A stretch of 60,625 bases of DNA from JBBQWS01 sp038210415. Its GTDB lineage: Bacteria; Actinomycetota; Actinomycetes; Prado026. Position 1 is the first letter of the stretch, and every line of letters starts with the position of its first letter. The notes under the pieces were generated by a model, which saw nothing but the letters and a program-made list of their open reading frames with translations, made no database searches and was not told the DNA's origin. Of this stretch, positions 51,106 through 59,986 are shown piece by piece. The translations under genes and the position numbers were made by a program. The stretch lies in NCBI GenBank assembly GCA_038210415.1, contig JBBQWS010000016.1, positions 1-60,625 on the forward strand, in the 5' to 3' direction.

Positions 51106-52539
51106 GTGATTGCACCGCCGACCCTCCCGAGCGACCACACGGCCGACCGCCCAGCCGCTGTCCGGACGCTGGTGCTGCCCCAGGGGTTCGCGTGGGGCGC
51201 CGGTACTTCGGCGTACCAGATCGAGGGGGCGGCAGCGGTCGACGGCAAGGGACCGTCGATCTGGGACACCTTCTGCGCCGGCCCCGGCCACGTCGTAGGC
51301 GGCGAGACCGGCGAGCAGGCCTGTGACCACTTCCACCGCTACCCGCAGGACCTCGACCTGGCTGCAGCGCTTGGTCTCGACACGTACCGCTTCTCGCTGT
51401 CGTGGTCGCGCATCCGGCCGACCGGGTCGGGGCAGGTCGAGTCGCGCGGGCTGGCCTTCTACGACCGGCTGGTCGACGCCGTGCTCGCTCGCGGCCTGCG
51501 GCCCATGGTGACGCTCTACCACTGGGACCTCCCGCAGGCCCTCGAGGATGCCGGCGGCTGGCCGTCGCGGGACACCTCGTACCGGTTCGCCGAGTTCGCC
51601 GCGACGGCCGTGCAGCACCTCGGCGACCGGGTCGACGCGTGGTCGACGTTGAACGAGCCGTTCTGCTCGGCGTTCCTGGGGTACGCCGGCGGTGTGCACG
51701 CCCCCGGCCGCAAGGAACCCGCGCAGGCCCTCGCGGCGATGCACCACCTGCTGTTGGGCCACGGCCTCGCCGTCGAGGCGCTGCGCGCAAACGGACGGCC
51801 CTCGCACGAGCTTTCGATCGTGCTCAACTTCTCGCAGGTGCTACCCGCGTCCGACAGCCCGGCCGATCTCGACGCCGCTCGTCGAGTCGACGGTCTGCAC
51901 CACCGGGTGTTCCTCGACCCGGTCCTGGGAGACGGCTACCCGGCCGACGTGCGCGAGGACACCGCGCACCTCACCGACTGGTCGTTCGTCCGGGAGGGCG
52001 ACGAGCAGCGGATCGCGGCGCCCATCGACTGGCTCGGCGTCAACTACTACACCTCCACGCGAGTGGCCGCTGCGGTCGACCTCTCGGCACCGACCCCTGG
52101 GGTCTTCCCCGGGCTGCGCGGGGTCGACCTCCTGCCGCCAAGAGGACCGCTCACGTCCATCGGCTGGGAGCAGTCCCGGGACGGCCTGCGTGACCTGCTG
52201 CTGCGGATCTCGCGGGAGCACCCGACCGTGCCCCTCGTGGTGACCGAGAACGGTTCGGCCTGGCACGACGTCAGGTCTGCGGACGGTTCGGTGCTCGACG
52301 ACGGACGAGTGGCTTACCTTGTGGCGCACCTGGCGGCGGTCGAGGAGGCCGTGGCTTCCGGAGCCGATGTCCGCGGGTACATCGCCTGGTCGCTGCTGGA
52401 CAACTTCGAGTGGGCGGCCGGGTACGCGGAGCGGTTCGGCCTCGTGCACGTCGACTTCGCGACCCAGGAGCGCACGATCAAGGAGAGCGGCAAGGTCTAC
52501 GCCGAGGTCGTCCGGCGGCAGCGCGAAGCGGCGTGTTGA
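51106..52539 (+). CDS. bglC: GH1 beta-glucosidase
   Basis: This is a 477-aa glycoside hydrolase family 1 enzyme. FAWGAGTSAYQIEGA opens the barrel, the acid/base Glu184 is in TLNEPF, and the nucleophile Glu381 is in VTENGSA. There is no signal peptide, so it cleaves imported cellobiose in the cytoplasm. I chose GTG 51106 because AAGGA lies 10 nt upstream; a longer frame from 51034 lacks a ribosome site and has a poor N-terminus. The CebR box upstream points to induction by cellobiose. The symbol follows Streptomyces usage. Confidence 0.92.
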   Translation: MIAPPTLPSDHTADRPAAVRTLVLPQGFAWGAGTSAYQIEGAAAVDGKGPSIWDTFCAGPGHVVGGETGEQACDHFHRYPQDLDLAAALGLDTYRFSLSWSRIRPTGSGQVESRGLAFYDRLVDAVLARGLRPMVTLYHWDLPQALEDAGGWPSRDTSYRFAEFAATAVQHLGDRVDAWSTLNEPFCSAFLGYAGGVHAPGRKEPAQALAAMHHLLLGHGLAVEALRANGRPSHELSIVLNFSQVLPASDSPADLDAARRVDGLHHRVFLDPVLGDGYPADVREDTAHLTDWSFVREGDEQRIAAPIDWLGVNYYTSTRVAAAVDLSAPTPGVFPGLRGVDLLPPRGPLTSIGWEQSRDGLRDLLLRISREHPTVPLVVTENGSAWHDVRSADGSVLDDGRVAYLVAHLAAVEEAVASGADVRGYIAWSLLDNFEWAAGYAERFGLVHVDFATQERTIKESGKVYAEVVRRQREAAC

Positions 52540-53783
52540 CCGAGCCGACGCCGCTGGTCGACAACGCCGAGCACCGCGACGGGCTCCGGCGGGAGGCCGG
52601 CCGCCTGCTCGACACCTCGCGAGTGGCGGTCGCGCCCGATGGTCGGGTCGGCTGGTTGGACGACCGCTGTGTCGTGGATCCGGGCCAGGGCCTTCAGCTG
52701 TGGATCGCCACCCGGATGGCGCACGTGCTGGCCCTCGGTCACCTGATGGGTCGCCCGGACGACGGAGCCCTCGCGACGCTGGCTCTGCGCTCGATCGACC
52801 GTGAGTTCGGCGACGGCGCCCACGGCGGTTGGTTCCGGCAGGTGTCGGCCGTCGGTGCGCCCCAGCCGGACAAGACCGCCTACGAGCACGCGTTCGTGCT
52901 GCTCGCGGCCTCGTCGGGGGCCGTCGCCGCGCTGCCGGGGTCGGCCGACCTCCTCGACCGAGGGATGGCGGTGGTGCTGGAGCACTTCTGGGACGACGAC
53001 GCCGGCCGACTCGTCGAGTCGTGGAACCGTGACTGGACGGTGCCGGAGGCCTACCGCGGGGCCAACGCGAACATGCACGCCGTCGAGGCGTTCCTGGCGA
53101 CGGCGGACGCCACCGGTGACGACGCCTGGAGGCACCGGGCCGACCGGATCGCCCGCGGCATCGTCGACGCCGCGGAACACAACGACTGGCGGATCCCCGA
53201 GCACTACGACGCCCGCTGGCGCGTGATTGCCGACTACCACCGCGACCAGCCGAGGCACCCGTTCCGACCCTTCGGCGCGACCCCGGGCCACGCCTTTGAG
53301 TGGGCCCGGTTGCTGATCCAGCTGGGGGCGAGTCGGGCGGGCAGCTCGCGATGGGTCCGGCCGGCGGCCGAGGCGCTGTTCGCCCGGGCGACGGCCAGCT
53401 GGGACGACGAGAGGGGCGGGTTCCCGTACACGACCGAATGGTCGGGGACCCCGGTGGTCCAGGAGCGGTTCCACTGGGTGCACTGCGAGGCGCTCGCCGC
53501 GGCCGCCGTGCTGTGGCGGGTCACCGCCGATCCGGGGTACGCCCAGTGGTACCAGCGGGTCTGGGACTACACCTGGCCGCGGTTCCCGGACCGGGTCGAC
53601 GGTGGCTGGTGGCACGAGCTCGACCCGTCGGGGCGGGTCAGCCGGCAGACCTGGGTCGGCAAGCCCGACACCTACCACGCCGTGCAGGCCTGCCTCGCGC
53701 CGATGATCCCGCTCGGCCGCGGGTTCGCCGTGGGTGTGGGCCCGGACGTGGACGACCCGCGAGCCCTGCCGGGTGGCAGATGA
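52533..53783 (+). CDS. AGE-family epimerase/isomerase
   Basis: This is a 416-aa (alpha/alpha)6-barrel of the N-acylglucosamine 2-epimerase family. Catalytic-type histidines are in HNDWRIPEHYD, the TPGHAFEWARLL motif, and GKPDTYHAVQAC at the end. It overlaps the GH1 stop by 7 nt (or by 4 if TTG 52536 is used), so both are under the CebR promoter. Members act on mannose, cellobiose, mannobiose or sulfoquinovose. Epimerising a disaccharide or freed sugar fits this operon, but the substrate is not readable. Confidence 0.87.
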   Translation: MLTEPTPLVDNAEHRDGLRREAGRLLDTSRVAVAPDGRVGWLDDRCVVDPGQGLQLWIATRMAHVLALGHLMGRPDDGALATLALRSIDREFGDGAHGGWFRQVSAVGAPQPDKTAYEHAFVLLAASSGAVAALPGSADLLDRGMAVVLEHFWDDDAGRLVESWNRDWTVPEAYRGANANMHAVEAFLATADATGDDAWRHRADRIARGIVDAAEHNDWRIPEHYDARWRVIADYHRDQPRHPFRPFGATPGHAFEWARLLIQLGASRAGSSRWVRPAAEALFARATASWDDERGGFPYTTEWSGTPVVQERFHWVHCEALAAAAVLWRVTADPGYAQWYQRVWDYTWPRFPDRVDGGWWHELDPSGRVSRQTWVGKPDTYHAVQACLAPMIPLGRGFAVGVGPDVDDPRALPGGR

Positions 53784-54011
53784 GCCGGGGACGTAGCCGG
53801 CGCTCGCGGGTCGGGTGGCTGCCGTGGTGTAGCCGGCCGAGGTGACCGGTTTGTTCCGCGGCGCCTGCGGCTAGCTGACAGCCACCTCACGCGTCCGAGT
53901 GTTCTTCAAGGCCTCGGATCACCTCCTTTCGGTGTGGGACGACGGTACGACGCGACCCTGCGCAGCGCCACCTGAATATCAGGAAGCCGGGCCGCCTGGT
54001 TGGGTAGGGGG
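53784..54011. other. 228-bp gap with a 16S-tail match and no clear gene
   Basis: Between the epimerase stop and the MFS start there is only a possible 12-codon minus-strand frame with a perfect Shine-Dalgarno. No terminator of usual form or strong promoter was found. The MFS ATG at 54012 has GTAGGGGG just upstream. Confidence 0.5.
53871..53909 (-). CDS. Possible 12-residue peptide behind a perfect Shine-Dalgarno
   Basis: On the minus strand GAAAGGAGGTGATCC (53930-53916) is the full complement of the actinobacterial 16S 3' end. After GAGGCC comes TTG (53909), then codons for KNTRTREVAVS and a TAG. The spacing of 12 nt from AGGAGG is longer than usual, but extended pairing would place the ribosome closer. 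No known family. It may be a leader peptide, a remnant, or simply chance. Low confidence. Confidence 0.3.
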   Translation of the reverse strand: MKNTRTREVAVS

Positions 54012-55283
54012 ATGTCCCCCTCCGCCCTGGCCTCCCGGGTGCGCAGGGTCGTGCGGACCGTCGTCGCTGACGTGACGCCGCTGCGGGTCTCGGCGCCGTT
54101 CCGCCGGTTGTGGTTCGGGCTGGGTGTCAACAACCTTGGCTCCCAGATCACCACGATCGTCGTGGCGCTGCAGATCTACCAGATCACCGGGTCGAGCTTC
54201 GCGGTCGGGCTCCTCGGTGGGTTCTCGTTGGTGCCGTTGGTCGTCATGGGTCTGTACGGCGGGGCGATCGCCGACGCGATGGACCGACGCCTGCTCATGC
54301 TCTGGTCCTCCGCGGGGCAGGCCTGCTGCTCGGCGATCCTGCTCGCGCAGGCGTTGGCAGGGCTACGTTCGGTGTGGCTGCTGTACCTCGTCGTCGCCGT
54401 GCAGTCGGGGTTGTTCGCGGTGATCAACCCGGCGCGGTCGGCGACGGTCCCGCGTCTGGTCGGGCTTGACCAGCTGCCCGCGGCGAATGCGCTGAGCCAG
54501 CTGAGCTGGAGCCTGGGCATGACGCTGGGGCCGCTGCTGGGTGGGTTCCTGGTCTACCTGCACGGCTTCCCGCTCGCCTACGCCGTCGACCTGCTGACCT
54601 TCGCGGCCGCGCTCTACTCGGTCTACCGGTTGCCCCCGGTGCCGCCCGAGGGAGCGACCGGTGAGCGAGCCGGGTTCGCCTCGGTCGTCGAAGGGCTGCG
54701 GTACCTGCGGGGCCGCAAGGTCGTGCTGATGACGTTCCTGGTCGATCTCAACGCCATGGTGTTCGGGATGCCACGGGCGCTGTTCCCCGCCATCGCGGGG
54801 GCGTTCTTCGCCGGGGGCGCTGGCACCGTCGGGTTGCTGAACGCGGCGCCTGCGGCCGGTGCCTTCGTCGGTGCGGCGTTCTCGGGTGGGCTCAGCCGGG
54901 TCCGCCGGCAAGGTCTCGCCGTACTCGTCTCGGTGACCGTCTGGGGGGTCGCCATCGCGGCGTTCGGATTCACCCGGGTGCTGTGGGTCGGCCTGCTCCT
55001 GCTCGCGGTGGCCGGCGCCGCGGACATGGTGAGCGCCGTCTTCCGCACCACGATCCTGCAGAGCGACACGCCGGACGCGCTGCGTGGCCGGCTTCAGGGG
55101 GTGTTCGTCGTGGTGGTGGCGGGCGGTCCGCGCCTCGGCGACGTCGAGGCCGGCGCGGTCGCGTCGATCTGGGGCGAACGGGTCTCGGTCGTCAGCGGCG
55201 GGCTGCTCTGTGTGCTCGGCGTCGTGCTGCTCGCCGTCCTCGTGCCGTCGTTCGCCCGCTACCGCGCCCCGCTCGGGAGGTGA
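54012..55283 (+). CDS. MFS transporter (EntS/MFS_3-like)
   Basis: This is a 423-aa transporter. VSAPFRRLWFGLGVNNLGSQI followed by VALQIYQITGSSFAVGLLGG is the usual start of the enterobactin-exporter-like MFS_3 family. YGGAIADAMDRRLLM is motif A. About 12 helices are visible. The ATG follows GTAGGGGG. No regulator is adjacent. It is followed after 105 bp by the flavoprotein gene. The substrate is unknown. Confidence 0.9.
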   Translation: MSPSALASRVRRVVRTVVADVTPLRVSAPFRRLWFGLGVNNLGSQITTIVVALQIYQITGSSFAVGLLGGFSLVPLVVMGLYGGAIADAMDRRLLMLWSSAGQACCSAILLAQALAGLRSVWLLYLVVAVQSGLFAVINPARSATVPRLVGLDQLPAANALSQLSWSLGMTLGPLLGGFLVYLHGFPLAYAVDLLTFAAALYSVYRLPPVPPEGATGERAGFASVVEGLRYLRGRKVVLMTFLVDLNAMVFGMPRALFPAIAGAFFAGGAGTVGLLNAAPAAGAFVGAAFSGGLSRVRRQGLAVLVSVTVWGVAIAAFGFTRVLWVGLLLLAVAGAADMVSAVFRTTILQSDTPDALRGRLQGVFVVVVAGGPRLGDVEAGAVASIWGERVSVVSGGLLCVLGVVLLAVLVPSFARYRAPLGR

Positions 55284-55388
55284 CCGGGTGGATCGGACGA
55301 CCAGGGGATCGACCAGACCCCGGTGTGCTGCTGGTCTGGGAACGTCGCCGCTGACCCGGCACAATCTTCGGCAGACGGAGGGAGCCCG

Positions 55389-56555
55389 ATGCGGGTCGTT
55401 GTGCTGGGTGCGGGGTTCGGCGGGCTGGAGGTCGCGGCCCGGCTGTCCGAGGAGTGTGGTGCAGAGGTCGAGGTCGTGCTCGTAGACCAGGCCGAGGGCT
55501 TCGTCTTCGGCTTCTCGAAGCTGGACGTGATGTTCGGCCGAGTCAGTCCCGACCACGTGCTGCACCGGTTTGCCGACATCGTGAAGCCCGGTGTCCGCTT
55601 CGTCCGGTCGACCGTGCGGGCCATCGACCCGGGGGCGCGCCGGGTGCTGACCGACGACGGCACGTTGGAGGCCGACATCCTCGTGGTCGCGCTGGGTGCC
55701 GGCGTCCACCCCGAGGAGACACCGGGGCTCGTCGAGGGCGGGCACGAGTTCTACTCGGTGGCTGGTGCGTTCGGCCTGAGGGACGAGCTGGCCGCGTTCG
55801 CCGGTGGACGGGTCGTCGTCGGCGTCACGTCGACGCCGTTCAAGTGTCCGCCGGCGCCCAGCGAGACGGTCTTGCTGCTGCACCAGATGCTCGTCCGTCG
55901 TGGGCTGCGCGAGCAGTCCGAGATCACCCTGGTGATGCCGTTCGGCGTTCCGATCCCACCGTCGCCACAGGCGTCCCAGGCGCTGCTCGCCGCGTTCGAG
56001 GAGCGGGGCATCCGCTGGCATCCGGGCGTGCTGGTCACGGCGCTTGACCCCGAGCGCAAGGTGGCGCTGCTCAGCGCGGGCGAACCGTTGCCGTACGACC
56101 TGTTCCTCGGCGTCCCCGCGCACCGGGCTCCGCAGGTGGTGGCCGACTCGGGCCTCACGGTCCAGGGTTGGATCCCGGTCGACCCGTTGACGCTGCGCAC
56201 TGAGTTCCCGGGGGTCTACGCGGTCGGCGACCTCACCAGCGTGGGGACGCCCAAGGCCGGTGTGTTCGCCGAGGGGCAGGCGGCGGTCGTGGCCGCGCAG
56301 ATCGTCGACCTGGTCCGGGGTGCATCCCAGGCGCCCGCCTACGACGGACATGGCATCTGTTACCTCGAGGTGGGGGACGACCTTGTCGGCAAGGTCGACG
56401 TGACCTTCCGAACCGGTGAGCTTCCGACCGGCGACCTGGTTGGCCCGTCGACCGACCTCGCCGCGGAGAAGAGCGACTTCGGCGCGAGCCGGGTCAGCCG
56501 ATGGTTCGGCCGGGACTGGACGCCGCTCGGCGAGGGCGTCGCTCCGCGACGATGA
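55389..56555 (+). CDS. SQR-like FAD/NAD(P)-dependent oxidoreductase
   Basis: This is a 388-aa flavoprotein. The dinucleotide fold is VVVLGAGFGGLEVAARL (residues 3-19) and the second FAD motif is GVYAVGDLTS. Two cysteines, Cys153 in STPFKCPPAP and Cys324 in GICYLEVG, are at positions that carry the redox-active pair in sulfide:quinone oxidoreductase and FccB-type enzymes. It may oxidise sulfide or a thiol. The ATG is supported by GGAGGGA five bases upstream. The TetR gene on the same strand begins 105 bp after the stop. Confidence 0.85.
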   Translation: MRVVVLGAGFGGLEVAARLSEECGAEVEVVLVDQAEGFVFGFSKLDVMFGRVSPDHVLHRFADIVKPGVRFVRSTVRAIDPGARRVLTDDGTLEADILVVALGAGVHPEETPGLVEGGHEFYSVAGAFGLRDELAAFAGGRVVVGVTSTPFKCPPAPSETVLLLHQMLVRRGLREQSEITLVMPFGVPIPPSPQASQALLAAFEERGIRWHPGVLVTALDPERKVALLSAGEPLPYDLFLGVPAHRAPQVVADSGLTVQGWIPVDPLTLRTEFPGVYAVGDLTSVGTPKAGVFAEGQAAVVAAQIVDLVRGASQAPAYDGHGICYLEVGDDLVGKVDVTFRTGELPTGDLVGPSTDLAAEKSDFGASRVSRWFGRDWTPLGEGVAPRR

Positions 56556-56611
56556 TGTCGCAAGGCCTCGACGAAGCCCGCTCGTCCGGCAGCGGGGGCT
56601 CGACTTACGAT

Positions 56612-56629
56612 GTAAAGTCAGCGTCGTCC
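56612..56629 (+). promoter_or_regulatory. Candidate TetR-type operator
   Basis: GACTTAC, GAT, GTAAAGTC is an inverted repeat with one extra A in the right arm. It lies 31 nt before the TetR ATG, a usual site for autoregulation. TACGAT within it could serve as a -10. Confidence 0.6.
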
Positions 56630-56659
56630 GACTGGTCGAGCCGAACGGAGACGACGACG

Positions 56660-57373
56660 ATGGCGCCCCCCCGTGTCGGCAGTGCCGCACCTCGGTTGCC
56701 CCTGAGCCGCCAGCGGGTGCTCAGCGCCGCCATGGTGCTCGCCGACGCAGGAGGCATCGACTCGCTCTCGATGCGCCGGCTCGGTGAGGCGGTCGGCGTC
56801 GAGGCGATGTCGCTGTACAACCACGTGGCCAACAAGAGCGACCTCCTCGACGGCATGACCGACCTCGTGTTCACCGAGATCGAGCTGCCGTCCGCCGGGG
56901 GTGCCTGGCGTGCGGCCATGCGGCTGCGGGCGATCTCGGCCCGGCAGGCCTTGTCACGGCATCCCTGGGCGATCACCCTCATGCAGTCGCGGATGGTCCC
57001 CGGCCCTGCGACGTTGCGGCACCACGACGTCGTCATCGGCACGCTGCGGGAGGCCGGCTTCTCCGTCGCACTCGCCGCCCACGCGTTCTCGGCTCTCGAC
57101 AGCTACATCTACGGGTTCGCGCTGCAGGAGGCCAGTCTGCCGTTCCAGGGAGAGGAGCAGGCCGCCCAGGTGGCGCAGGCGATCATGCAACGGTTCAGCT
57201 CCGGGCAGTACCCCTACCTCACCGAGTTGACCGTCGAGCATGTGCTCCAGCCCGGTTACGACTACGCCGACGAGTTCGACTACGGGCTCGACCTCATCCT
57301 CGACGGCCTCGAGAGTGCCCTGCAGCCGACTCCGTCCCCTCGGCTGCGCGCCGGCCTCTCAGCGACGAAGTGA
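56660..57373 (+). CDS. TetR-family regulator
   Basis: This is a 237-aa protein. The HTH region is RVLSAAMVLADAGGIDSLSMRRLGEAVGVEAMSLYNHVANK (about residues 16-60), with TetR-class recognition residues in the YNHV segment. The C-terminal ligand domain (TetR_C-like) includes SALDSYIYGFALQEAS. The ATG at 56660 is chosen because GGAG precedes it and the operator lies just upstream; a longer frame would run through that operator. The MFS gene 64 nt downstream is its likely target. Confidence 0.9.
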   Translation: MAPPRVGSAAPRLPLSRQRVLSAAMVLADAGGIDSLSMRRLGEAVGVEAMSLYNHVANKSDLLDGMTDLVFTEIELPSAGGAWRAAMRLRAISARQALSRHPWAITLMQSRMVPGPATLRHHDVVIGTLREAGFSVALAAHAFSALDSYIYGFALQEASLPFQGEEQAAQVAQAIMQRFSSGQYPYLTELTVEHVLQPGYDYADEFDYGLDLILDGLESALQPTPSPRLRAGLSATK

Positions 57374-57437
57374 CCTCCCTCGGCGGCTGACTGCCCTACG
57401 CTGCGGCCAGCGCAGGTCGACGCCGGAGGGGCCGTCC

Positions 57438-58682
57438 ATGGATGCAGCAGTTCCCGGTGACGGCGGACCCGCCGCGCCGGAGCGGGCTCACGCCCGACCC
57501 GGATCGGGCCGGGTGCTGGGCGCCTACGTCTTCCTCGTGGCTGCGAGTCACGTGCTGTGGATCTCCTTCGCCTCGGTCACCGCCGACGCGGCGCGGACGT
57601 ACCACACGACCGAGCTGTCGATCGGGTTGCTCATCTCGGTGGGACCGATCTGCTCGGCGGTCTTCTCGATTCCCGGAGGTGCCGTGTCCGACCGGTTCGG
57701 GTACCGCACGCCGCTGCTGTGGGCCGCAGCCGCCACCGTGCTGTTCGCGTTCCTGCGGCCGCTCGCCCAAGGCTTCCCGGCGCTGCTGCTGCTCACTGTC
57801 GGTCTGCTGATCCCGCAGCCGTTCCTCATCAATGCGGTGGCCGACCTGGTGAACCGGCACTTCCCGGAGGAGGAGGCGGCGACAGCCACCGGGCTCGGCA
57901 CCATGTCGATATTCCTCGGGATCACCGTGGGTCTCATCGCCACTCCGCCGCTGGTGTCCGCGGTCGGGGTGCGCGGGTCCCAGTTCGTGTACGCCGGCCT
58001 CGCCACCTTGGCCCTGGTGGTGTTCTGGTTCTTCGCGCCGAGGAAGGTGCCGGACCGGCTGGTGACCTCCTTGGAGCTGACCGTGCGGCAGGCGATCAGC
58101 CGCGTGCTGCGCTCGTCGACCCAGTGGAAGCTCTCGGCGGCCCTGTTCCTCGGCTTCGGCTGCTACCTGGCGATCACGACGTGGCTCGAAGAGATCCTTA
58201 AGCCCAAGGGCATCGGTGCGAGCGGAGCCGGGCTGGTGGCCGGCACGATCACGATCGCCGGGGTGTTCGGATCGATCGCCCTCGGCGCGCTCAGCGACCG
58301 GGTCCAGCGCCGCAAACCGTTCCTGGTCGTCGCTGGGATCGTGTCCGTGCCGTGCCTGTGGCTGCTGGGTCACCTCAGCTCGATGCCGGCGTTGGTCGTC
58401 ACCGCAGCCGTTCTCGGCTTCTTCCTGTTGGCTGCCCTGCCGGTTTCCATCGCCATCGCTTCGGAGGAGCGGACTCTCGGCCCGCAGGTCGCAAGCACGG
58501 CTGTTGGCGTCATGCTGATGGCGGGCAACCTCGGTGGCGCCGCGATCGTCGCGGCGATGGGCGTGCTCAAGGATTCTCAGGGCACCTTCGCGGGTGGCGT
58601 GGCCCTGACCGCAGTGCTGGCCGTCGTCGTCGTGGCGATCACGCTCACCGTGCCGGAGCCGCTCGGCACGGACCCGCAGTAG
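57438..58682 (+). CDS. MFS transporter downstream of TetR
   Basis: This is a 414-aa transporter. After a Pro/Ala-rich cytoplasmic start, about 12 helices begin with VLGAYVFLVAASHVLWISF. Motif A is GGAVSDRFGYRTPLL. The C-terminal half has GALSDRVQRRKPFLV. It may export or import a metabolite under the TetR gene. The ATG follows CGGAGGG. Its 3' end meets the GcvT-like gene, with 8 bp between stops. Confidence 0.9.
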   Translation: MDAAVPGDGGPAAPERAHARPGSGRVLGAYVFLVAASHVLWISFASVTADAARTYHTTELSIGLLISVGPICSAVFSIPGGAVSDRFGYRTPLLWAAAATVLFAFLRPLAQGFPALLLLTVGLLIPQPFLINAVADLVNRHFPEEEAATATGLGTMSIFLGITVGLIATPPLVSAVGVRGSQFVYAGLATLALVVFWFFAPRKVPDRLVTSLELTVRQAISRVLRSSTQWKLSAALFLGFGCYLAITTWLEEILKPKGIGASGAGLVAGTITIAGVFGSIALGALSDRVQRRKPFLVVAGIVSVPCLWLLGHLSSMPALVVTAAVLGFFLLAALPVSIAIASEERTLGPQVASTAVGVMLMAGNLGGAAIVAAMGVLKDSQGTFAGGVALTAVLAVVVVAITLTVPEPLGTDPQ

Positions 58683-58690
58683 CCCGGACC

Positions 58691-59890
58691 TCAGGTGGGC
58701 GCGGGGACCTGCCCGCGTCGTGGCAGCTTCACGAACGGGAGTCCCACCACCCGGCACGGGTGCCGCTCCTCGTCGACCACGACGAAGCACTCGGTCACGT
58801 CCTGGTGCTCGCTGCGCAGCGACGAGAGGCCGATCCATCGTTCGGCGTCGTGCGACCAGGAGACCGATGGCAGAGTGCCGACCTGAAGTTCCACGCCGTC
58901 GACCGACGCGAAGAGCTCGGTGCCGTCGAGCAGCTCGCACTCCGCGTCGATCTCGAACCCCTTCATAGCGAACCGCGAACCGCCCGCACGCTCGGCAAGA
59001 AGGGCGGCCTTGCCGACGAAGTCGCCGTCCCTGTCCAGATCGACGTTCCAGGCCATGCCGAGCTCGAACGGGCTGCGCTCGAACTCCGAGTCCTCGAAGG
59101 TCTGGGCGGTGTCCCAACCCGGGACGACCATGCCACCCTCCATCCGGCACAGCTGGATCGTGGTCAGGCCGTACCCGGAGATCTGCAGGCCGAGAGCCTG
59201 TTCCGCGCCGACGAAGGCCCGCTCGATCGCCGGGCAGAGGCCTTGGTCGAACCAGATCTCGTAGCCCAGGTCGGCCGTGAAACCCACGCGGGCCACCAGA
59301 ACCGGCTCGCCACCCAGATCGAAGTACCTGACCTGGTAGGGCGCCAGCTCGGGGATCCCCTCGAAGCCGAGAGCGGCGAGGACGGCGCACGACTTGGCGC
59401 CTTGGACCGCCAGACCCGCCCAGGCAGCGGACTCGTCCGCGACGGTCACGGAGCCGAACCTCGCCGCGAGCTCCGCGAGGTAGGCGGAGTGGTCGACCTC
59501 CGCGGCCATCAACAGGTAGTCGTCGTCGGCGAGCTTGAAGAGCATGGCGTCGTCGTTGAGCATGCCGTCCGGGTTGCACCAGATCGCGTACGTCGCCCGC
59601 ATCGCCGGCAGCCGGCTCATCGCCCGGGTCGATAGGTAGTCGAGAAGCGGGCCGGCGTCCGGCCCCTTGATCCGGTACTTCCGCGCCGGCGTCGCGTCGA
59701 ACAGGGCGCAGCCTTGCCGGACCGCGTGGTACTCCTTCGCCTCGTCCTCGAACACGTACGGCAGGCAGTAGCCGTTCCAGTTGAGGTAGTCCTCGTCGGC
59801 GACGGAACGTGCCAGGTACGACTCGAAGTCCGTTCCGGCGTAGCGCGAGAGGAAGTCGTAGAAGACGCTCTTCTTGGCTGGCTCCGACAT
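58691..59890 (-). CDS. GcvT/aminomethyltransferase-fold protein
   Basis: This is a 399-aa protein of the tetrahydrofolate-dependent aminomethyltransferase fold. CALFDATPARKYRIKGPDA and LLDYLSTRAMSRL, then AIWCNPDGMLNDDAMLFKLADDDYLLM, and GYEIWFDQ are family-like. Such proteins include glycine cleavage T protein, sarcosine/DMG enzymes, DMSP demethylase and aryl O-demethylases. No glycine-cleavage partners are near, so a standalone demethylase is likely. GGAGGAG precedes the ATG. It faces a TetR-MFS pair. Confidence 0.82.
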   Translation of the reverse strand: MSEPAKKSVFYDFLSRYAGTDFESYLARSVADEDYLNWNGYCLPYVFEDEAKEYHAVRQGCALFDATPARKYRIKGPDAGPLLDYLSTRAMSRLPAMRATYAIWCNPDGMLNDDAMLFKLADDDYLLMAAEVDHSAYLAELAARFGSVTVADESAAWAGLAVQGAKSCAVLAALGFEGIPELAPYQVRYFDLGGEPVLVARVGFTADLGYEIWFDQGLCPAIERAFVGAEQALGLQISGYGLTTIQLCRMEGGMVVPGWDTAQTFEDSEFERSPFELGMAWNVDLDRDGDFVGKAALLAERAGGSRFAMKGFEIDAECELLDGTELFASVDGVELQVGTLPSVSWSHDAERWIGLSSLRSEHQDVTECFVVVDEERHPCRVVGLPFVKLPRRGQVPAPT

Positions 59891-59986
59891 CCTGCGCCAA
59901 CTCCTCCGGTCGGGTGGAACCGCGTCGTCCAAGCGGTTGGCTCCGAACCCTAGCGACGCGGTGCAGCCCGCGTCAGGATGTCCGGC

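Noticed and set aside
53916..53930. 16S rRNA 3'-end match considered as an rRNA gene fragment
   Set aside because: Only 15 nt match and there is no upstream 16S sequence. It is better treated as a Shine-Dalgarno-like sequence.
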